Assembly (NCBI RefSeq): GCF_030052995.1
Contig: NZ_JASJPW010000002.1
Coordinates: 248,001-312,000 of the forward strand
Direction: 5' to 3'
Origin: Gemmobacter sp. 24YEA27
GTDB taxonomy: Bacteria > Pseudomonadota > Alphaproteobacteria > Rhodobacterales > Rhodobacteraceae
DNA length: 64,000 nt
Shown here: positions 46,229-55,881 of the stretch, in pieces
Numbering within the stretch: position 1 is the first letter of the stretch
How the letters are laid out: every line of letters begins with the position of its first letter
The notes under the pieces: generated by a model
What the model saw: the letters and a program-made list of their open reading frames with translations, nothing else
What the model was told of the DNA's origin: nothing
Databases searched by the model: none
Made by a program: the position numbers and the translations under genes

Positions 46229-46897
46229 ATGCGGCTCTTGATTGTCGAGGATGACGACCTTTTGCGCGACGGGCTCAGCGTCGGGCTGCGGCTGGCCGGG
46301 TTCTCGCCCGATGCCGTAGGGTCGGTGGCAGATGCCAGGGCGGCGCTGACGGCAGGAAATTTCGAAGCGATGGTGCTGGATCTGATGCTGCCGGATGGCT
46401 CCGGTCTCGAACTGCTGCGCGAAATGCGCGCGACGGAAAGCGATCTGCCGGTCCTTTTGCTGACCGCGCGCGATCGGCTGGAGGATAAGGTCGCGGGCCT
46501 TGATGCCGGCGCCGATGATTACCTTGGCAAACCGTTCGAGCTGGACGAGCTTGCGGCGCGGCTGCGCGCGATTCTGAGGCGTCGCCAGGGCCGGGCGGAA
46601 AGTCATCTCAGCTGGAACGGGTTTGTGCTTGACCCGGCCCGGATGCGCGGCATCATCGCCGGGCGCGAGGTGATCTTTCCCAATCGCGAATTCACCCTGA
46701 TCCAGGCATTGATGGAACGCCCCGGCGCGATCCTTGGAAAATCCTTCCTCGAAGACCGGCTTTATGGCTGGCAGGAAGAGGTCGGCTCGAACACGGTCGA
46801 AGTGCATATCCATAAACTCCGCACCAAACTCGGCGCCGATTTCATCGAGACAGTGCGGGGCGCCGGATACCGGCTGGCCCCCGAGGGCGAGGTATGA
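46229..46897 (+). CDS. OmpR-family response regulator (QseB/PmrA subgroup)
   Basis: 222 aa. Receiver MRLLIVEDDDLLRDGL with Asp51 in VLDLMLPDGSGLELLREMR and Lys in YLGKPFELDELAARLRAILRR. DNA-binding wing: FTLIQALMERPGAILGKSFLEDRLYGWQEEVGSNTVEVHIHKLRTKLG, with the E-V-x-S-N-T-V-E-V-H-I motif typical of QseB/PmrA/TctD. Overlaps the kinase start by 4 bases. Predicted binding sites are the CTTAAG repeats in this locus. Confidence 0.9.
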   Translation: MRLLIVEDDDLLRDGLSVGLRLAGFSPDAVGSVADARAALTAGNFEAMVLDLMLPDGSGLELLREMRATESDLPVLLLTARDRLEDKVAGLDAGADDYLGKPFELDELAARLRAILRRRQGRAESHLSWNGFVLDPARMRGIIAGREVIFPNREFTLIQALMERPGAILGKSFLEDRLYGWQEEVGSNTVEVHIHKLRTKLGADFIETVRGAGYRLAPEGEV

Positions 46898-48251
46898 TGT
46901 CGTCGATCCGGATGCGGCTCTTCCTGATCCTGCTGGCGGCGACCGGGGCGGTCTGGCTCTCGGCGGTGGTCTGGATCCAGTATACCACCCGCACCGAGGT
47001 CAATCATGTGCTGGACCGGCGCCTTCAGGAATCGGCGCATATGGTGGCCTCGCTGATCGCGCGCAATGGCGGCGTTGTAGGGGAGGCCGTGGAAATGCTG
47101 GCCCATCCCCGTCCGCATATTCTGCCCGATGATGGCCCCGAGGGCTATTCACATGAGCTGATCTGCCAGGTCTGGGGCTTTGACGGCCGGCTGAAGAGCG
47201 AATCCGATGGCGCGCCGAAGACCCGGCTTGCCGATGATGCGGCCGGGTTCTCCGAACGTGAGGTCGATGGCGAGACCTGGCGCGTCTATTCCCATATCGA
47301 CCCCGAGATGGGCGTCCGCGTCATGGTCGGCGATGCGCTTTCGATGCGCGAGCGGCTGGTACGTGGGGTGATCCTTGGCCTTCTGGTGCCGGCTCTGGCC
47401 ATTCTTCCGGTGCTGGCGGCGCTGATCTGGTTCGCGGTCGGGCGCGGCCTTGCGCCGCTTGACCGGCTGGCGCGGGGCTGACCCTGCGCCCGGCGACCGA
47501 TCTCTCGGCCATAGACCCCGCCCCCGGCCCGCGCGAATTGCGCCCGATGGTTACCGCCCTGAACGGGCTTTTTCGCCGGGTCGAGGCCGCGCGCGAACAC
47601 GAGCGCAGCTTTACCGCCTTTGCCGCACATGAGCTTAAGACGCCGCTTGCCGGGCTGAAAACCCAGGCCCAGGTCGCGGTGATCGCCCCTGATGAGGCGA
47701 CACGCAACCGCGCACTGGCGCAGATCTCGACCGGGGTGGCCAGAACCGACCGTATGGTGCGCCAGCTTCTCGACATGACAGCCGCAGAGAATGCCGATGG
47801 CAGCGGCCCGGATCAGGATGGCGCGCGGCTCCTTGCCGACCTGGCCGAGGGCCTGCAGGGGCTGGCGGCCCAACGCGGCGTGGCGCTTGAGATCCGGGGC
47901 GCAACCGGGCTCTGGCATACGGCGCATGCGATGCTGCTGGCGCCCGCTTTGCGCAATCTGATCGAGAATGCGATCCTTGCCTCACCTGCCGGTGGCATGG
48001 TCGAGGCAGGTCTTGCGCGCGCGGGTAATGAGGTGCGCTTCACCGTGCTGGATCGTGGCCCCGGCATCCCTGACGCCGACCGCGCCCATGTGACGGAACG
48101 GTTCTGGCGCGGCGCGTCCAGCCCTTCGGGCCAGGGCAGCGGGCTGGGCCTGGCCATCGTCGCGGCGGTGATGGAACGGATGGGCGGCAGATTGTCTCTC
48201 TCGGCCCGGGAGGGCGGCGGTGAGCGGGCAGAGTTGATCCTGCCCGCCTGA
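46894..48251 (+). CDS. QseC/PmrB-like sensor histidine kinase, one frameshift
   Basis: About 452 aa. Two spans (residues 9-29 and about 155-180) enclose a periplasmic sensor of about 125 aa. The first frame stops at APLDRLARG; a fifth G at 47474-47477 restores GLTLRPATDLSAIDP, as expected for the linker. Then come the H-box AFAAHELKTPLAGLKTQAQVA, N-box LRNLIENAI and G-boxes LDRGPGIPD and GQGSGLGLAIVAAV. Periplasmic ligand unknown. Confidence 0.87.
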
Positions 48252-48293
48252 GCGGCCCGTTACCTGCCCCGCCCGGTTACCTGACCGCTCTGA

Positions 48294-48869
48294 TCAGATG
48301 ATCCGCACGCGGGTTCCCACCGGCACCACGGCAAAAAGCTGTTCGATATGCTCATTGTAAAGCCCGACGCAGCCCGAAGAGGACGGCCGCCCGATCTTGC
48401 GGGTGTCATGGGTGCCGTGGATCAGATAGGCAGGCCAGCTGAGATACATCGCATGGGTGCCCAGCGGATTGTCCTTGCCCGGCGGCAGATAGGCCGGCAG
48501 CGAGGGGTCGCGGCGGCGCATATCGGCGGTTGGCGTCCAGTCCGGCCCGACACGTTTGCGCACGACCTCGGTATAGCCGCGCTTCGTCAGCTCTTCGGTC
48601 AGAGGCACCGAGGTCGGAAACAGCCGGTAATCCTGGCCATTCCCCGACCAGTAATGCAGCGCACGCGAGCCGAAATCCGCGACGATGACACCCGAGCCGA
48701 GACTGTCGAAATGGTCACGCCAGTCCTGCATCTGAAAGCCCGAGGAATTGTGCCTCGGATAGGCCGGCAGCGCCTGGGTTTCGGCGCGCAAAAGCCCGGG
48801 CGCCGCCAGGGCGGTGAGCCCGGCGGCGGCGGTCAGCAGGGCGCGGCGGCGGGTGGGGTTGGTGCTCAT
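48294..48869 (-). CDS. L,D-transpeptidase-type YkuD protein, secreted (191 aa)
   Basis: Twin-arginine-like signal RRRALLTAAAGLTALAAPGLLRAE. YkuD catalytic region with His151 (IHGTHD) and Cys167 in SSSGCVGLYNEH. Enzymes of this fold cross-link peptidoglycan through meso-DAP or anchor proteins to it. GAGDP-like upstream motif: WTPTADMRRRDPSLPAYLPPGKDNPLGTHAMYL. It follows the second YkuD gene with a 122-base gap that contains a CTTAAC-N5-CTTAAG box, so it likely has its own promoter. Confidence 0.85.
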   Translation of the reverse strand: MSTNPTRRRALLTAAAGLTALAAPGLLRAETQALPAYPRHNSSGFQMQDWRDHFDSLGSGVIVADFGSRALHYWSGNGQDYRLFPTSVPLTEELTKRGYTEVVRKRVGPDWTPTADMRRRDPSLPAYLPPGKDNPLGTHAMYLSWPAYLIHGTHDTRKIGRPSSSGCVGLYNEHIEQLFAVVPVGTRVRII

Positions 48870-48965
48870 CTCGGGTCTCCTTGGCAGGCACGCTTAACAT
48901 GCTCAGAGCATGCAGTTGGGTCAGATACGGGCTTTGCCCCATCCCCGCCCGGATCACCCGCCGCG

Positions 48966-48982
48966 CTTAACCGAAGCTTAAG
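48966..48982 (-). promoter_or_regulatory. PmrA/QseB-type box upstream of the first YkuD gene
   Basis: CTTAAC (48966-48971), CGAAG, CTTAAG (48977-48982). Same 6-5-6 layout as at 46148 and 49754, about 97 bases upstream of the ATG at 48869. Confidence 0.65.
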
Positions 48983-48991
48983 CCTGCCGCC

Positions 48992-49711
48992 TCAGCGCAC
49001 CACGATTTTGGCGCCGATGGTCACTCTGGCGTGAAGATCAATGACGTCCTGGTTCAGCATACGGATGCAACCGGCAGAAACCGCGCGCCCCACCGAGGTC
49101 GGATCATTGGTGCCATGCACCCGGTAATAGGTGTCGCGCCCGTCCTTTTGCATATAAAGCGCCCGCGCGCCGAGCGGGTTCGAAATGCCGCCGGGCACCC
49201 CGTCCTTATATTTCAGGTAACGGCCCGGATTGCGCTTGACCATATCAGCGGTCGGAATCCAGCGCGGCCAGGACTGTTTGCGGTCGATCACCGCATCACC
49301 GCCATCAAACCGCATCGCATCGGGGCCAACACCGACAGCATAGCGCAGCGCCTTGCCCTCGGGCATCAGGAAATAAAGCGCGCGCGCGCCCTGATCGACG
49401 ATGATGGTGCCAGGGACCTCACTGGTCTGGAATTCGACCACGCGGCGGACATGATCCGGGTTCATCTTTGCAGGGTCGATGCCGGCAATGATCTGGCCGC
49501 CATCTTCACGCGCGGCATACATCGCGGCGACATCACCGCTGACCGGCGCAAAGGCGATGCGCTTTTGCGCCTCGGCCCGTTCAGCTTCGGCCTTTGCTTC
49601 AGCGGCGGCAGCAGCGGCAACGGGATCGACAGGGATCGGCTCCACCGGCACACAGGCGGCAATGGCAAAAAGCGACAGCGCAAGCAAGGCGGCGCTGGAC
49701 AGGTTCGGCAT
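48992..49711 (-). CDS. L,D-transpeptidase-type YkuD lipoprotein (239 aa)
   Basis: Lipoprotein signal with lipobox ending at Cys20 (SLFAIAAC). An Ala/Glu-rich linker (about 30-50) leads to the YkuD domain: WPRWIPTADMVKRNPGRYL..., His199 in RVHGTNDP and Cys215 in VSAGCIRML. Related to the Ldt at 48294 (shared W-x-P-T-A-D-M and N-P-L-G motifs), so likely an old duplication with one soluble and one membrane-anchored form. A CTTAAG box lies 43 bases upstream. Confidence 0.86.
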   Translation of the reverse strand: MPNLSSAALLALSLFAIAACVPVEPIPVDPVAAAAAAEAKAEAERAEAQKRIAFAPVSGDVAAMYAAREDGGQIIAGIDPAKMNPDHVRRVVEFQTSEVPGTIIVDQGARALYFLMPEGKALRYAVGVGPDAMRFDGGDAVIDRKQSWPRWIPTADMVKRNPGRYLKYKDGVPGGISNPLGARALYMQKDGRDTYYRVHGTNDPTSVGRAVSAGCIRMLNQDVIDLHARVTIGAKIVVR

Positions 49712-49753
49712 GGGACTACTCCGACAGATTTCGCGCGGGTCTTGCCCGCATAG

Positions 49754-49770
49754 CTTAAGCAGAACTTAAA
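49754..49770 (-). promoter_or_regulatory. PmrA/QseB-type box upstream of the YkuD lipoprotein gene
   Basis: CTTAAG (49754-49759), CAGAA, CTTAAA (49765-49770). Third 6-5-6 repeat in 3.6 kb, 43 bases upstream of the ATG at 49711 and only a few bases from the eamA stop. Confidence 0.68.
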
Positions 49771-49774
49771 TACC

Positions 49775-50665
49775 TCAGGCCTGTCGCATCTGGGCGGCAC
49801 GTGCGATCCATATGCCACAAAGCACGATCACCCCGCCAAGGGCCTGGCTCAGGGTCAGGGCCTCATCCAGCACCGCCCAGGCCAGCAGCGCGGCAATGAC
49901 CGGCTGGAGCAAAAGCGTCAGCGAGGAAAAGGTCGCCGGAAGAAAGGCCAGTGCCCAGGCGATCAGGCTCTGGCCGCCGGCCTGGCTGATCCAGGACAGG
50001 CCGACCAGCACGCCCCAGCCCGCAAGCGTCAGGGGGATCAGGCTCGGGTCGGTGATCAGCGCGAAGGGGAAGACGGCGATCGCGGCGGCTGCGGTGCTCC
50101 AGAGCATGATCACGCCGGTGGCGAAGCGCTGCCGCGCCCGGCCAAGCATCAGGATATAGGCGGCGTACAGCATGGCGGCGAAAATCGCGATACCATCGCC
50201 CCTGAGATCGCCACCGCGCAAAGCCTCCGGCCCGCCCTTGAGCACGACAACCCCGACAATCGTGACTGCCAGCGCCAGGGCAAACAGCCGCCCCGGCGGT
50301 TTTTTCAGCACGATCCAGGCGAAAAGCGCCACGAAAACCGGCGCCATATTCACCAGGAGCGTCGAATTCGCGACCGACGTCAGATGCAGCGAGATATGCC
50401 AGGCCACCAGTTCGGCGCCAAGGATCACGCCGGGCAGGCTGATCTCGACCCGGTCACGCAGGGTTTTCGGCCGCCCTGCACCGCCTGACCGGCCCCCGCC
50501 CGCCATAAGCGCGAGCGGGATCAGCGCCAGCGCCAGTCGCCAGAAGGCGGTCGAGACCGAGCCGGTCTCGGACAGCCGCACCCAGATCGGCGAGCAGCCG
50601 ATCAGCACGCCCCCCAAAAGCAGCCCCGGCAGGGCAAAGCGGTTCGGTTCGGTGGGGATTTGCAT
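49775..50665 (-). CDS. EamA/DMT-family exporter
   Basis: 296 aa, ten spans in two EamA repeats (about residues 13-142 and 155-290). Typical pieces: LLLGGVLIGCSPIWVRLSETG, VANSTLLVNMAPVFVALFAWIVLKK and LLLQPVIAALLAWAVLDEALTLSQALGGVIVLCGI. Predicted metabolite exporter with no identifiable substrate. It is divergent from the Ugp operon and could be read through into the YkuD gene. Confidence 0.85.
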   Translation of the reverse strand: MQIPTEPNRFALPGLLLGGVLIGCSPIWVRLSETGSVSTAFWRLALALIPLALMAGGGRSGGAGRPKTLRDRVEISLPGVILGAELVAWHISLHLTSVANSTLLVNMAPVFVALFAWIVLKKPPGRLFALALAVTIVGVVVLKGGPEALRGGDLRGDGIAIFAAMLYAAYILMLGRARQRFATGVIMLWSTAAAAIAVFPFALITDPSLIPLTLAGWGVLVGLSWISQAGGQSLIAWALAFLPATFSSLTLLLQPVIAALLAWAVLDEALTLSQALGGVIVLCGIWIARAAQMRQA

Positions 50666-50856
50666 GGCGAAAGCATCCGGATCCGGCGCTCCGGCAGCAC
50701 CTCTGACCGCTTTGTCACTTGCCGCGCAGGCGAAGACAAGCCCGCTTGCCCGCCAGGACCGCCGGGCGGATTGTCGCGAAACTGCTGCCCCGCTGCTGCA
50801 CCCCTGTTACAATGCCCGGTCAGGTTCCGCCCATCTTCCCGATGAGGCATCCGGTC

Positions 50857-52151
50857 ATGAAAAAACTCCTTCCCGCGCTGGCGCTGCTGGCAACCAGCAC
50901 CGCAGCTTTCGCCAATCCGGTCCAGATCACCTGGTGGCACGGCATGGGTGGCGCCAATGAACAGGTGATCAATCAGGTCGCCGGGAAATTCAACGAGGCG
51001 CAATCCGCCTGCGCCATCACGCCTGTTTCGAAAGGCACCTATGAAGAAGCCCTGGCGTCCGGGATCGCGGCTTTCCGTTCGGGCGAGCAGCCGAATATCC
51101 TCCAGGTGTTTGACGCCGGTGCCGCCACCATCATCAACGCCAAAGGCGCCACTATCCCTGCCGAAGACCTGCTGATCCAGAATGGCCACAGCTTTGATCG
51201 CGACGCCTTTGTCGACGGGATCCGCTATTTCTATGCCGATGCGACGGGCAAGTTCATCGGAATGCCGTTCAATTCTTCGGCGCCGATCCTGTATCTGAAC
51301 ACCGAGGCTTTCGCGAAAGCCGGTGTCGAGGCCCCGAAGACCTGGGCCGAATTCGAAGCGGTCGCGCCGAAGCTGAAAGAGGCGGGCTATATCCCGCTGA
51401 CCGCCAGCCAGCTGACCTGGCAGCTTTTCGAGAATTTCTACTCGCGCAACAACGTCCAGATGGCCACGAACCAGAATGGCTATGACGGGTTCGACGGCAC
51501 CGAGCTGCGCGCCACCGCGCCCGAGATGATCGCCTTCTGGACCCGCCTCGCCGCCTGGCACAAAGACGGTCTCTTCGGCTTCTATGGCGCCGGCTGGGCC
51601 GACAACCAGAAGCCGTTCGAAGAAGGCAAGGTTGCAATGTGGATCGGGTCTTCGGGTCGTTCGGCGGGTTGTCGAAAACCGCGACCATGCCCTTCTCTGC
51701 CACGTTCATGCCCTATGATGAAACCATCACTGACGGCAACAAATCGACCTTCATCGGCGGTGCAGCGCTGTTTGCCATGTCCGGCAAACCCGATGACCAG
51801 AACAAATGCTCGGCGGATTTCTTCAACTTCCTGACCACGACCGATGTGCAGGCCTTCTACCATCAGGCCACCGGCTATGTGCCGATCACCAAAGCAGCCT
51901 ATGAGAAATCGAAAGCTGATGGCTGGTATGAGGCGAACCCGGTTGCGGAAGTCGGCATCCTGCAACTTCTTGAGCCGCAGGGCGAATGGTCCAAAGGGTA
52001 CCGCCTCGGCTTTTATCCGCAGATCCGCGTGATCGAAGAGCGCGAATTCAACAAGATCTTTTCGGGTGACACAACCGTCGAAGACGCGTTCAAAGCCATC
52101 GAGACCGAAGGCAATGAGCTTCTCGCCCGTTTCGCGAAAACCTCGGGCTGA
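50857..52151 (+). CDS. ugpB: glycerol-3-phosphate-type ABC binding protein (UgpB family), one frameshift
   Basis: About 431 aa (E. coli UgpB is 438). Signal MKKLLPALALLATSTAAFA. Mature start NPVQITWWHGMGGANEQVINQVAGKFNEAQ and SGIAAFRSGEQPNILQVFDAG are UgpB hallmarks. The frame stops near SGRSAGCRKP; a fourth G at 51654-51656 restores GSSGSFGGLSKTATMPFSATFMPY and the rest. Captures sn-glycerol 3-phosphate or glycerophosphodiesters in the periplasm. Another CUT1 cargo is possible. Confidence 0.84.
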
Positions 52152-52242
52152 TCACCCCGCATGACCGGCCGGGCCTGCAGTTTTGCGGGCCCGGCTTTCG
52201 CCGTTTCTTTCCGCCCGCTTCTTTCCCCTGTGAAAGCCCAAG

Positions 52243-53202
52243 ATGAGTGACGCCCCCCATCCCGCGCCCCCCGGTCTGATCCGGCGCTGGCTGAGCCGCC
52301 CCGGCCCCGCGCCCGAACCCGCAAAGCGCGTGCAATTCGACCAGCCGCTTTTGCCCTGGCTGTTCCTCGCGCCGCAGCTCGCGGTGATTTTCGTGTTTTT
52401 CTACTGGCCTTCGGTCCAGGCGATCACCTCGTCTTTCTATATCGAGGACCCGTTCGGGTTCGGCTCAACCTTTGTCGGTATCGACAATTACAAGGACGCG
52501 CTCGGCGCGCGCGAATATCAGCGGATCGCCGGTTTTACCGCGCTCTTCACCGTATTGGTGACGGTATTCTCGCTGGGCCTCGGGCTTCTCTTCGCGGTCA
52601 AGGCCGACAAGGTGATCCGGGGTCGCACCAGCTACCGCACCGCGCTGATCGCGGTATATGCGATCGCGCCGCCGGTGGCCGGGCTGATGGGGATGATGCT
52701 GTTTGATCAGCATATCGGGCCTTTCGTGCGCCTTGCGGCCTGGTTCGGCTATGACATGAGGGTGGGCATCAATTACTGGGATACCGCCTTCGCGATGATC
52801 CTGGTTTCCGTGTGGAAACAGGTGCCCTACAACTTCATCTTCTTCCTCTCGGGCCTGCAAAGCATCCCGGCCAGCGTGCGCGAAGCCTCGGTGATCGATT
52901 GCCGCAACGGCTTTACCCGGTTCCGCACCGCGATCCTGCCATTGCTGGCGCCGACGGCGTTTTTCCTCCTGATCATCAACATCACCTATGCGCTGTTCGA
53001 CACTTTCGCGGTGATCGATGTGATGGTGAAGGACAAGCCGGCGAACAACCCGATGACGCTGGTCTACAAGGTCTATAATGACGGCTTTCGCGGCAATGAT
53101 ATCGGCGGATCAGCGGCGCAATCGGTGATCCTCATGGGGGTCGTGCTGGTGCTGACACTGATCCAGTTCCGCTGGCTGGAACGCCGCGTGCATTACGGGT
53201 GA
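52243..53202 (+). CDS. ugpA: UgpA-type ABC transporter permease
   Basis: 319 aa, six spans after a cytoplasmic N-tail of about 40 residues. FLAPQLAVIFVFFYWPSVQAITSSFYIEDPFGFGSTFVGIDNYKDAL is the UgpA opening, and EASVIDCRNGFTRFRTAILPLLAPTAFFLLI is the coupling loop. Usual EAA Gly-Ala is DC here, as often in UgpA. It precedes ugpE by a few bases. Confidence 0.86.
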   Translation: MSDAPHPAPPGLIRRWLSRPGPAPEPAKRVQFDQPLLPWLFLAPQLAVIFVFFYWPSVQAITSSFYIEDPFGFGSTFVGIDNYKDALGAREYQRIAGFTALFTVLVTVFSLGLGLLFAVKADKVIRGRTSYRTALIAVYAIAPPVAGLMGMMLFDQHIGPFVRLAAWFGYDMRVGINYWDTAFAMILVSVWKQVPYNFIFFLSGLQSIPASVREASVIDCRNGFTRFRTAILPLLAPTAFFLLIINITYALFDTFAVIDVMVKDKPANNPMTLVYKVYNDGFRGNDIGGSAAQSVILMGVVLVLTLIQFRWLERRVHYG

Positions 53203-53206
53203 TGTG

Positions 53207-54049
53207 ATGAACCGGATCAAACCCTTCGACCACATCATCCTCATCCTCGGCACACTTTTCATGTGCGTGCCGGTGCTGGTTGCGCTGATGACATCGACCC
53301 ATTCGGCGGTCGATATCCATATGAACGGCCTCTACCTCACCCCGGGCGATAACGGGATCAAGACCTATCAGACCGTGCTGACCCGGCAGGGCGGCTTTAC
53401 CGGCCAGGTGACTGGCCTGACGATGCTGATGAATTCGCTGATCCTCGGGATCGGGTTCGCGGTGGGCAAGATCGTGCTCTCGATGGCCGCCGCTTACGCC
53501 CTGGTCTATTTCCGCTTTCGGTTTGCGACTTTCCTCTTCTGGATCATCTTCACGACGCTTCTCCTGCCGCTGGAGGTCCGGATCATGCCGTCCTACCAGG
53601 TCATGTCCTCGCTGGGGCTTCTGAACAGCTATACCGGGCTGATCGTGCCGCTGCTGGCCTCGGCCACCGGCACGTTCTACTTCCGCCAGTTCTTCAAATC
53701 CGTCCCGGATGAGCTTTTGGAGGCTGCGCGGATCGATGGCGCAGGCCCGTGGAAATTCCTGATCGATATTCTGATCCCCCTGTCGAAAACCATGATGGCG
53801 GCGATCTTCATCATCATGTTCGTCTATGGCTGGAACCAGTATCTCTGGCCGATGCTGATGACGACCGAGGAACGGTTCTTCACCCTGATGCGCGGCATCA
53901 AGCAGATCCTCCAGGTCTGGATCGGCTCCCAGATCCCCGATTACAACGAAGCCTTCGCCCTTGCCGTTCTGGCCCTGCTGCCGCCCGTGATCGTGGTGGT
54001 GGTGTTCCAGCGCTGGTTCATCAGGGGCCTGACGGAAAGCGATAAATAA
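53207..54049 (+). CDS. ugpE: UgpE-type ABC transporter permease
   Basis: 280 aa, six spans. [23 protein letters not shown] at the start, [26 protein letters not shown] in the middle, coupling loop [48 protein letters not shown]. The ATG at 53207 is preferred over the GTG one codon upstream. The stop overlaps the ugpC start (TAATG). Confidence 0.88.
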   Translation: MNRIKPFDHIILILGTLFMCVPVLVALMTSTHSAVDIHMNGLYLTPGDNGIKTYQTVLTRQGGFTGQVTGLTMLMNSLILGIGFAVGKIVLSMAAAYALVYFRFRFATFLFWIIFTTLLLPLEVRIMPSYQVMSSLGLLNSYTGLIVPLLASATGTFYFRQFFKSVPDELLEAARIDGAGPWKFLIDILIPLSKTMMAAIFIIMFVYGWNQYLWPMLMTTEERFFTLMRGIKQILQVWIGSQIPDYNEAFALAVLALLPPVIVVVVFQRWFIRGLTESDK

Positions 54050-55134
54050 TGGCCTCGATCACAATCACCGACGTCTCGAAAACCTATCCGGGGGCGAAAG
54101 CGCCATCGGTATCGGGCATCAGTCTTGCGATCCGGGATGGCGAGCTTATCGTGCTGGTCGGCCCGTCGGGCTGCGGCAAATCCACCTTGCTGCGCATGGT
54201 GGCGGGGCTGGAAGATATCTCGGGCGGCGAGGTGAAGATCGGGGATCGCATGGTGAACCGCATCGATCCCGCCGACCGCGATATCGCGATGGTGTTCCAG
54301 AATTACGCGCTCTACCCGCATATGACGGTGCGCGAGAATATGGCTTACGGGCTGAAGAACCGCCGCACGCCGGGGCCCGAGATCGAGGCCCGTGTCGCTG
54401 AGGCCGCGCGTATGCTGGAGCTCGGCCCCTATCTCGACCGCAAGCCCCGCGCGCTTTCGGGCGGACAGCGCCAGCGCGTCGCGATGGGCCGCGCGGTGGT
54501 GCGCCAGCCCTCGGCCTTCCTCTTTGACGAGCCGCTGTCGAACCTCGATGCGAAACTGCGGGTGACGATGCGCGGCGAGATCCGGCGGCTGCAAAAGCGG
54601 CTTGGCACCACCTCGCTTTACGTGACGCATGACCAGCTGGAAGCCATGACGCTTGCCGACCGGCTGGTGGTGCTGAACGAGGGCAGGATCGAACAGGTCG
54701 GTGCGCCGCTGGACATCTATCTGCGCCCGGCCTCGACCTTTGTCGCCTCTTTCATCGGTGCGCCGGCGATGAACCTGCTCGACGCGGAGCTCGACGGCGC
54801 ACGGCTGCGCCTTGGCACTTCGGTGATCGAGCTGGGGCAGCTGCCGGGCGCGAAAGGTGCCGTGACGTTGGGGATCCGCGCCGAAGATCTGGTGCCATCG
54901 GCCACTGGCCTGCCCTTCCGCACAGATTTCATCGAAGAGCTGGGCGCGCAGCGTCTGGTGCATGGCCATATTGACCGCCAGCCGCTGGTGCTGACGCTTG
55001 ATCCAGCCATGCAGATCGACAGCGAGATGCGGCTTTCGGTAGCTTCGGCAAAGCTGCATCTGTTCGAGACCAGCACCGGCAAACGCATCGCCACAGCCGC
55101 CCGCTCCGGCCTTGCGGTGCCCCAGACGGCGTGA
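54049..55134 (+). CDS. ugpC: UgpC/MalK-type ABC transporter ATPase
   Basis: 361 aa. Walker [17 protein letters not shown] near residue 37, Q-loop [20 protein letters not shown], signature [14 protein letters not shown], Walker [13 protein letters not shown], then the TOBE regulatory part from about residue 235. Ends the Ugp operon. A hairpin spans its stop codon. Confidence 0.9.
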   Translation: MASITITDVSKTYPGAKAPSVSGISLAIRDGELIVLVGPSGCGKSTLLRMVAGLEDISGGEVKIGDRMVNRIDPADRDIAMVFQNYALYPHMTVRENMAYGLKNRRTPGPEIEARVAEAARMLELGPYLDRKPRALSGGQRQRVAMGRAVVRQPSAFLFDEPLSNLDAKLRVTMRGEIRRLQKRLGTTSLYVTHDQLEAMTLADRLVVLNEGRIEQVGAPLDIYLRPASTFVASFIGAPAMNLLDAELDGARLRLGTSVIELGQLPGAKGAVTLGIRAEDLVPSATGLPFRTDFIEELGAQRLVHGHIDRQPLVLTLDPAMQIDSEMRLSVASAKLHLFETSTGKRIATAARSGLAVPQTA

Positions 55135-55148
55135 CCAGAGACCGTCTG
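55123..55148. terminator. hairpin between convergent ugpC and tetR
   Basis: CAGACGG (55123-55129) pairs with CCGTCTG (55142-55148), a 7-bp stem that includes the ugpC stop in its loop. There is no long T tract; it may serve both converging genes. Confidence 0.5.
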
Positions 55149-55149
55149 A

Positions 55150-55749
55150 TCAAAGACCCTCGCGGCGCATAACCTCAATCATATAGCCGCGCTTATCGGT
55201 GCCAAGCTCTTGCTCGATCCCGACCTCTTCCAGGAAGTCAAAGCCCTGAGAGGCGGCGATCAGCAAAAGCGACATCCGGTTCACGTCGAGATCTTCGGGG
55301 AAATCCTCTGCCGCCACCCCTTCTGCCAGGCTGGCGCAGACTTCGTTGCGCATTTTGCAGACGCCTTCGACAATCGCGGCCCGAACGGCGGAATCGCGAC
55401 GCGTTTCCCAGGCCTCGTTCCAGAGCCGTTCGGCGACCCGAAGCAGCGGATCATCCTCGCCCAGGATCTGCGTCTTGCAGCCCGAAAGCACCGTGATCAG
55501 CCTTTCGCGTGGCGATAACTTGCGCAAGGCCGCGACGAGTTGCGGCTCCAGCCGGCTCCAGACCTCGCGCACGGCCTCGGCGCGCAGGGCTTCGGCCGAA
55601 TCGAAATGGTGGTGGATCTGGCCGGGCGAACATTGCAGCTGGCAGGCGATGCGGCGCACCGTCGCCGCCGCAAGCCCTTCCTGCGCAACCAGTTCGACCA
55701 CAGCATTCATGATCTGCTCACGCCGTTCCTCGCGCGACATATAGGCCAA
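55150..55749 (-). CDS. TetR-family regulator of the efflux operon
   Basis: 199 aa. HTH: REERREQIMNAVVELVAQEGLAAATVRRIACQLQCSPGQIHHHFDSAEALRAEAV. The ligand domain is all-helical and differs from AcrR, nearer to BetI-like TetR_C families. It is divergent from the RND genes, with a dyad operator between, so it most likely represses both directions. Confidence 0.85.
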   Translation of the reverse strand: MAYMSREERREQIMNAVVELVAQEGLAAATVRRIACQLQCSPGQIHHHFDSAEALRAEAVREVWSRLEPQLVAALRKLSPRERLITVLSGCKTQILGEDDPLLRVAERLWNEAWETRRDSAVRAAIVEGVCKMRNEVCASLAEGVAAEDFPEDLDVNRMSLLLIAASQGFDFLEEVGIEQELGTDKRGYMIEVMRREGL

Positions 55750-55779
55750 ATCATTGCCTCCGATTTCAGCATTTCATTC

Positions 55780-55822
55780 ATTTTAGCAGGTCATGACACA
55801 AAAACAAGCTGGACACGTGTTC
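55780..55822 (-). promoter_or_regulatory. tetR promoter and adjacent dyad operator
   Basis: On the minus strand, -35 TTGTTT (55802-55807) and -10 TAAAAT (55780-55785) have a 16-base spacer and point toward tetR. Next to the -35, GGACACGTGTTC (55811-55822) is a near-perfect 12-bp dyad. A second GGACA at 55827 gives a 20-bp direct repeat. This is a plausible TetR site covering the divergent promoters. Confidence 0.55.
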
Positions 55823-55881
55823 AAGTTGGACATATGCCCAGAACAAACCTGACTCCTCCTCCTTGCTTTTCAGGACATCCT

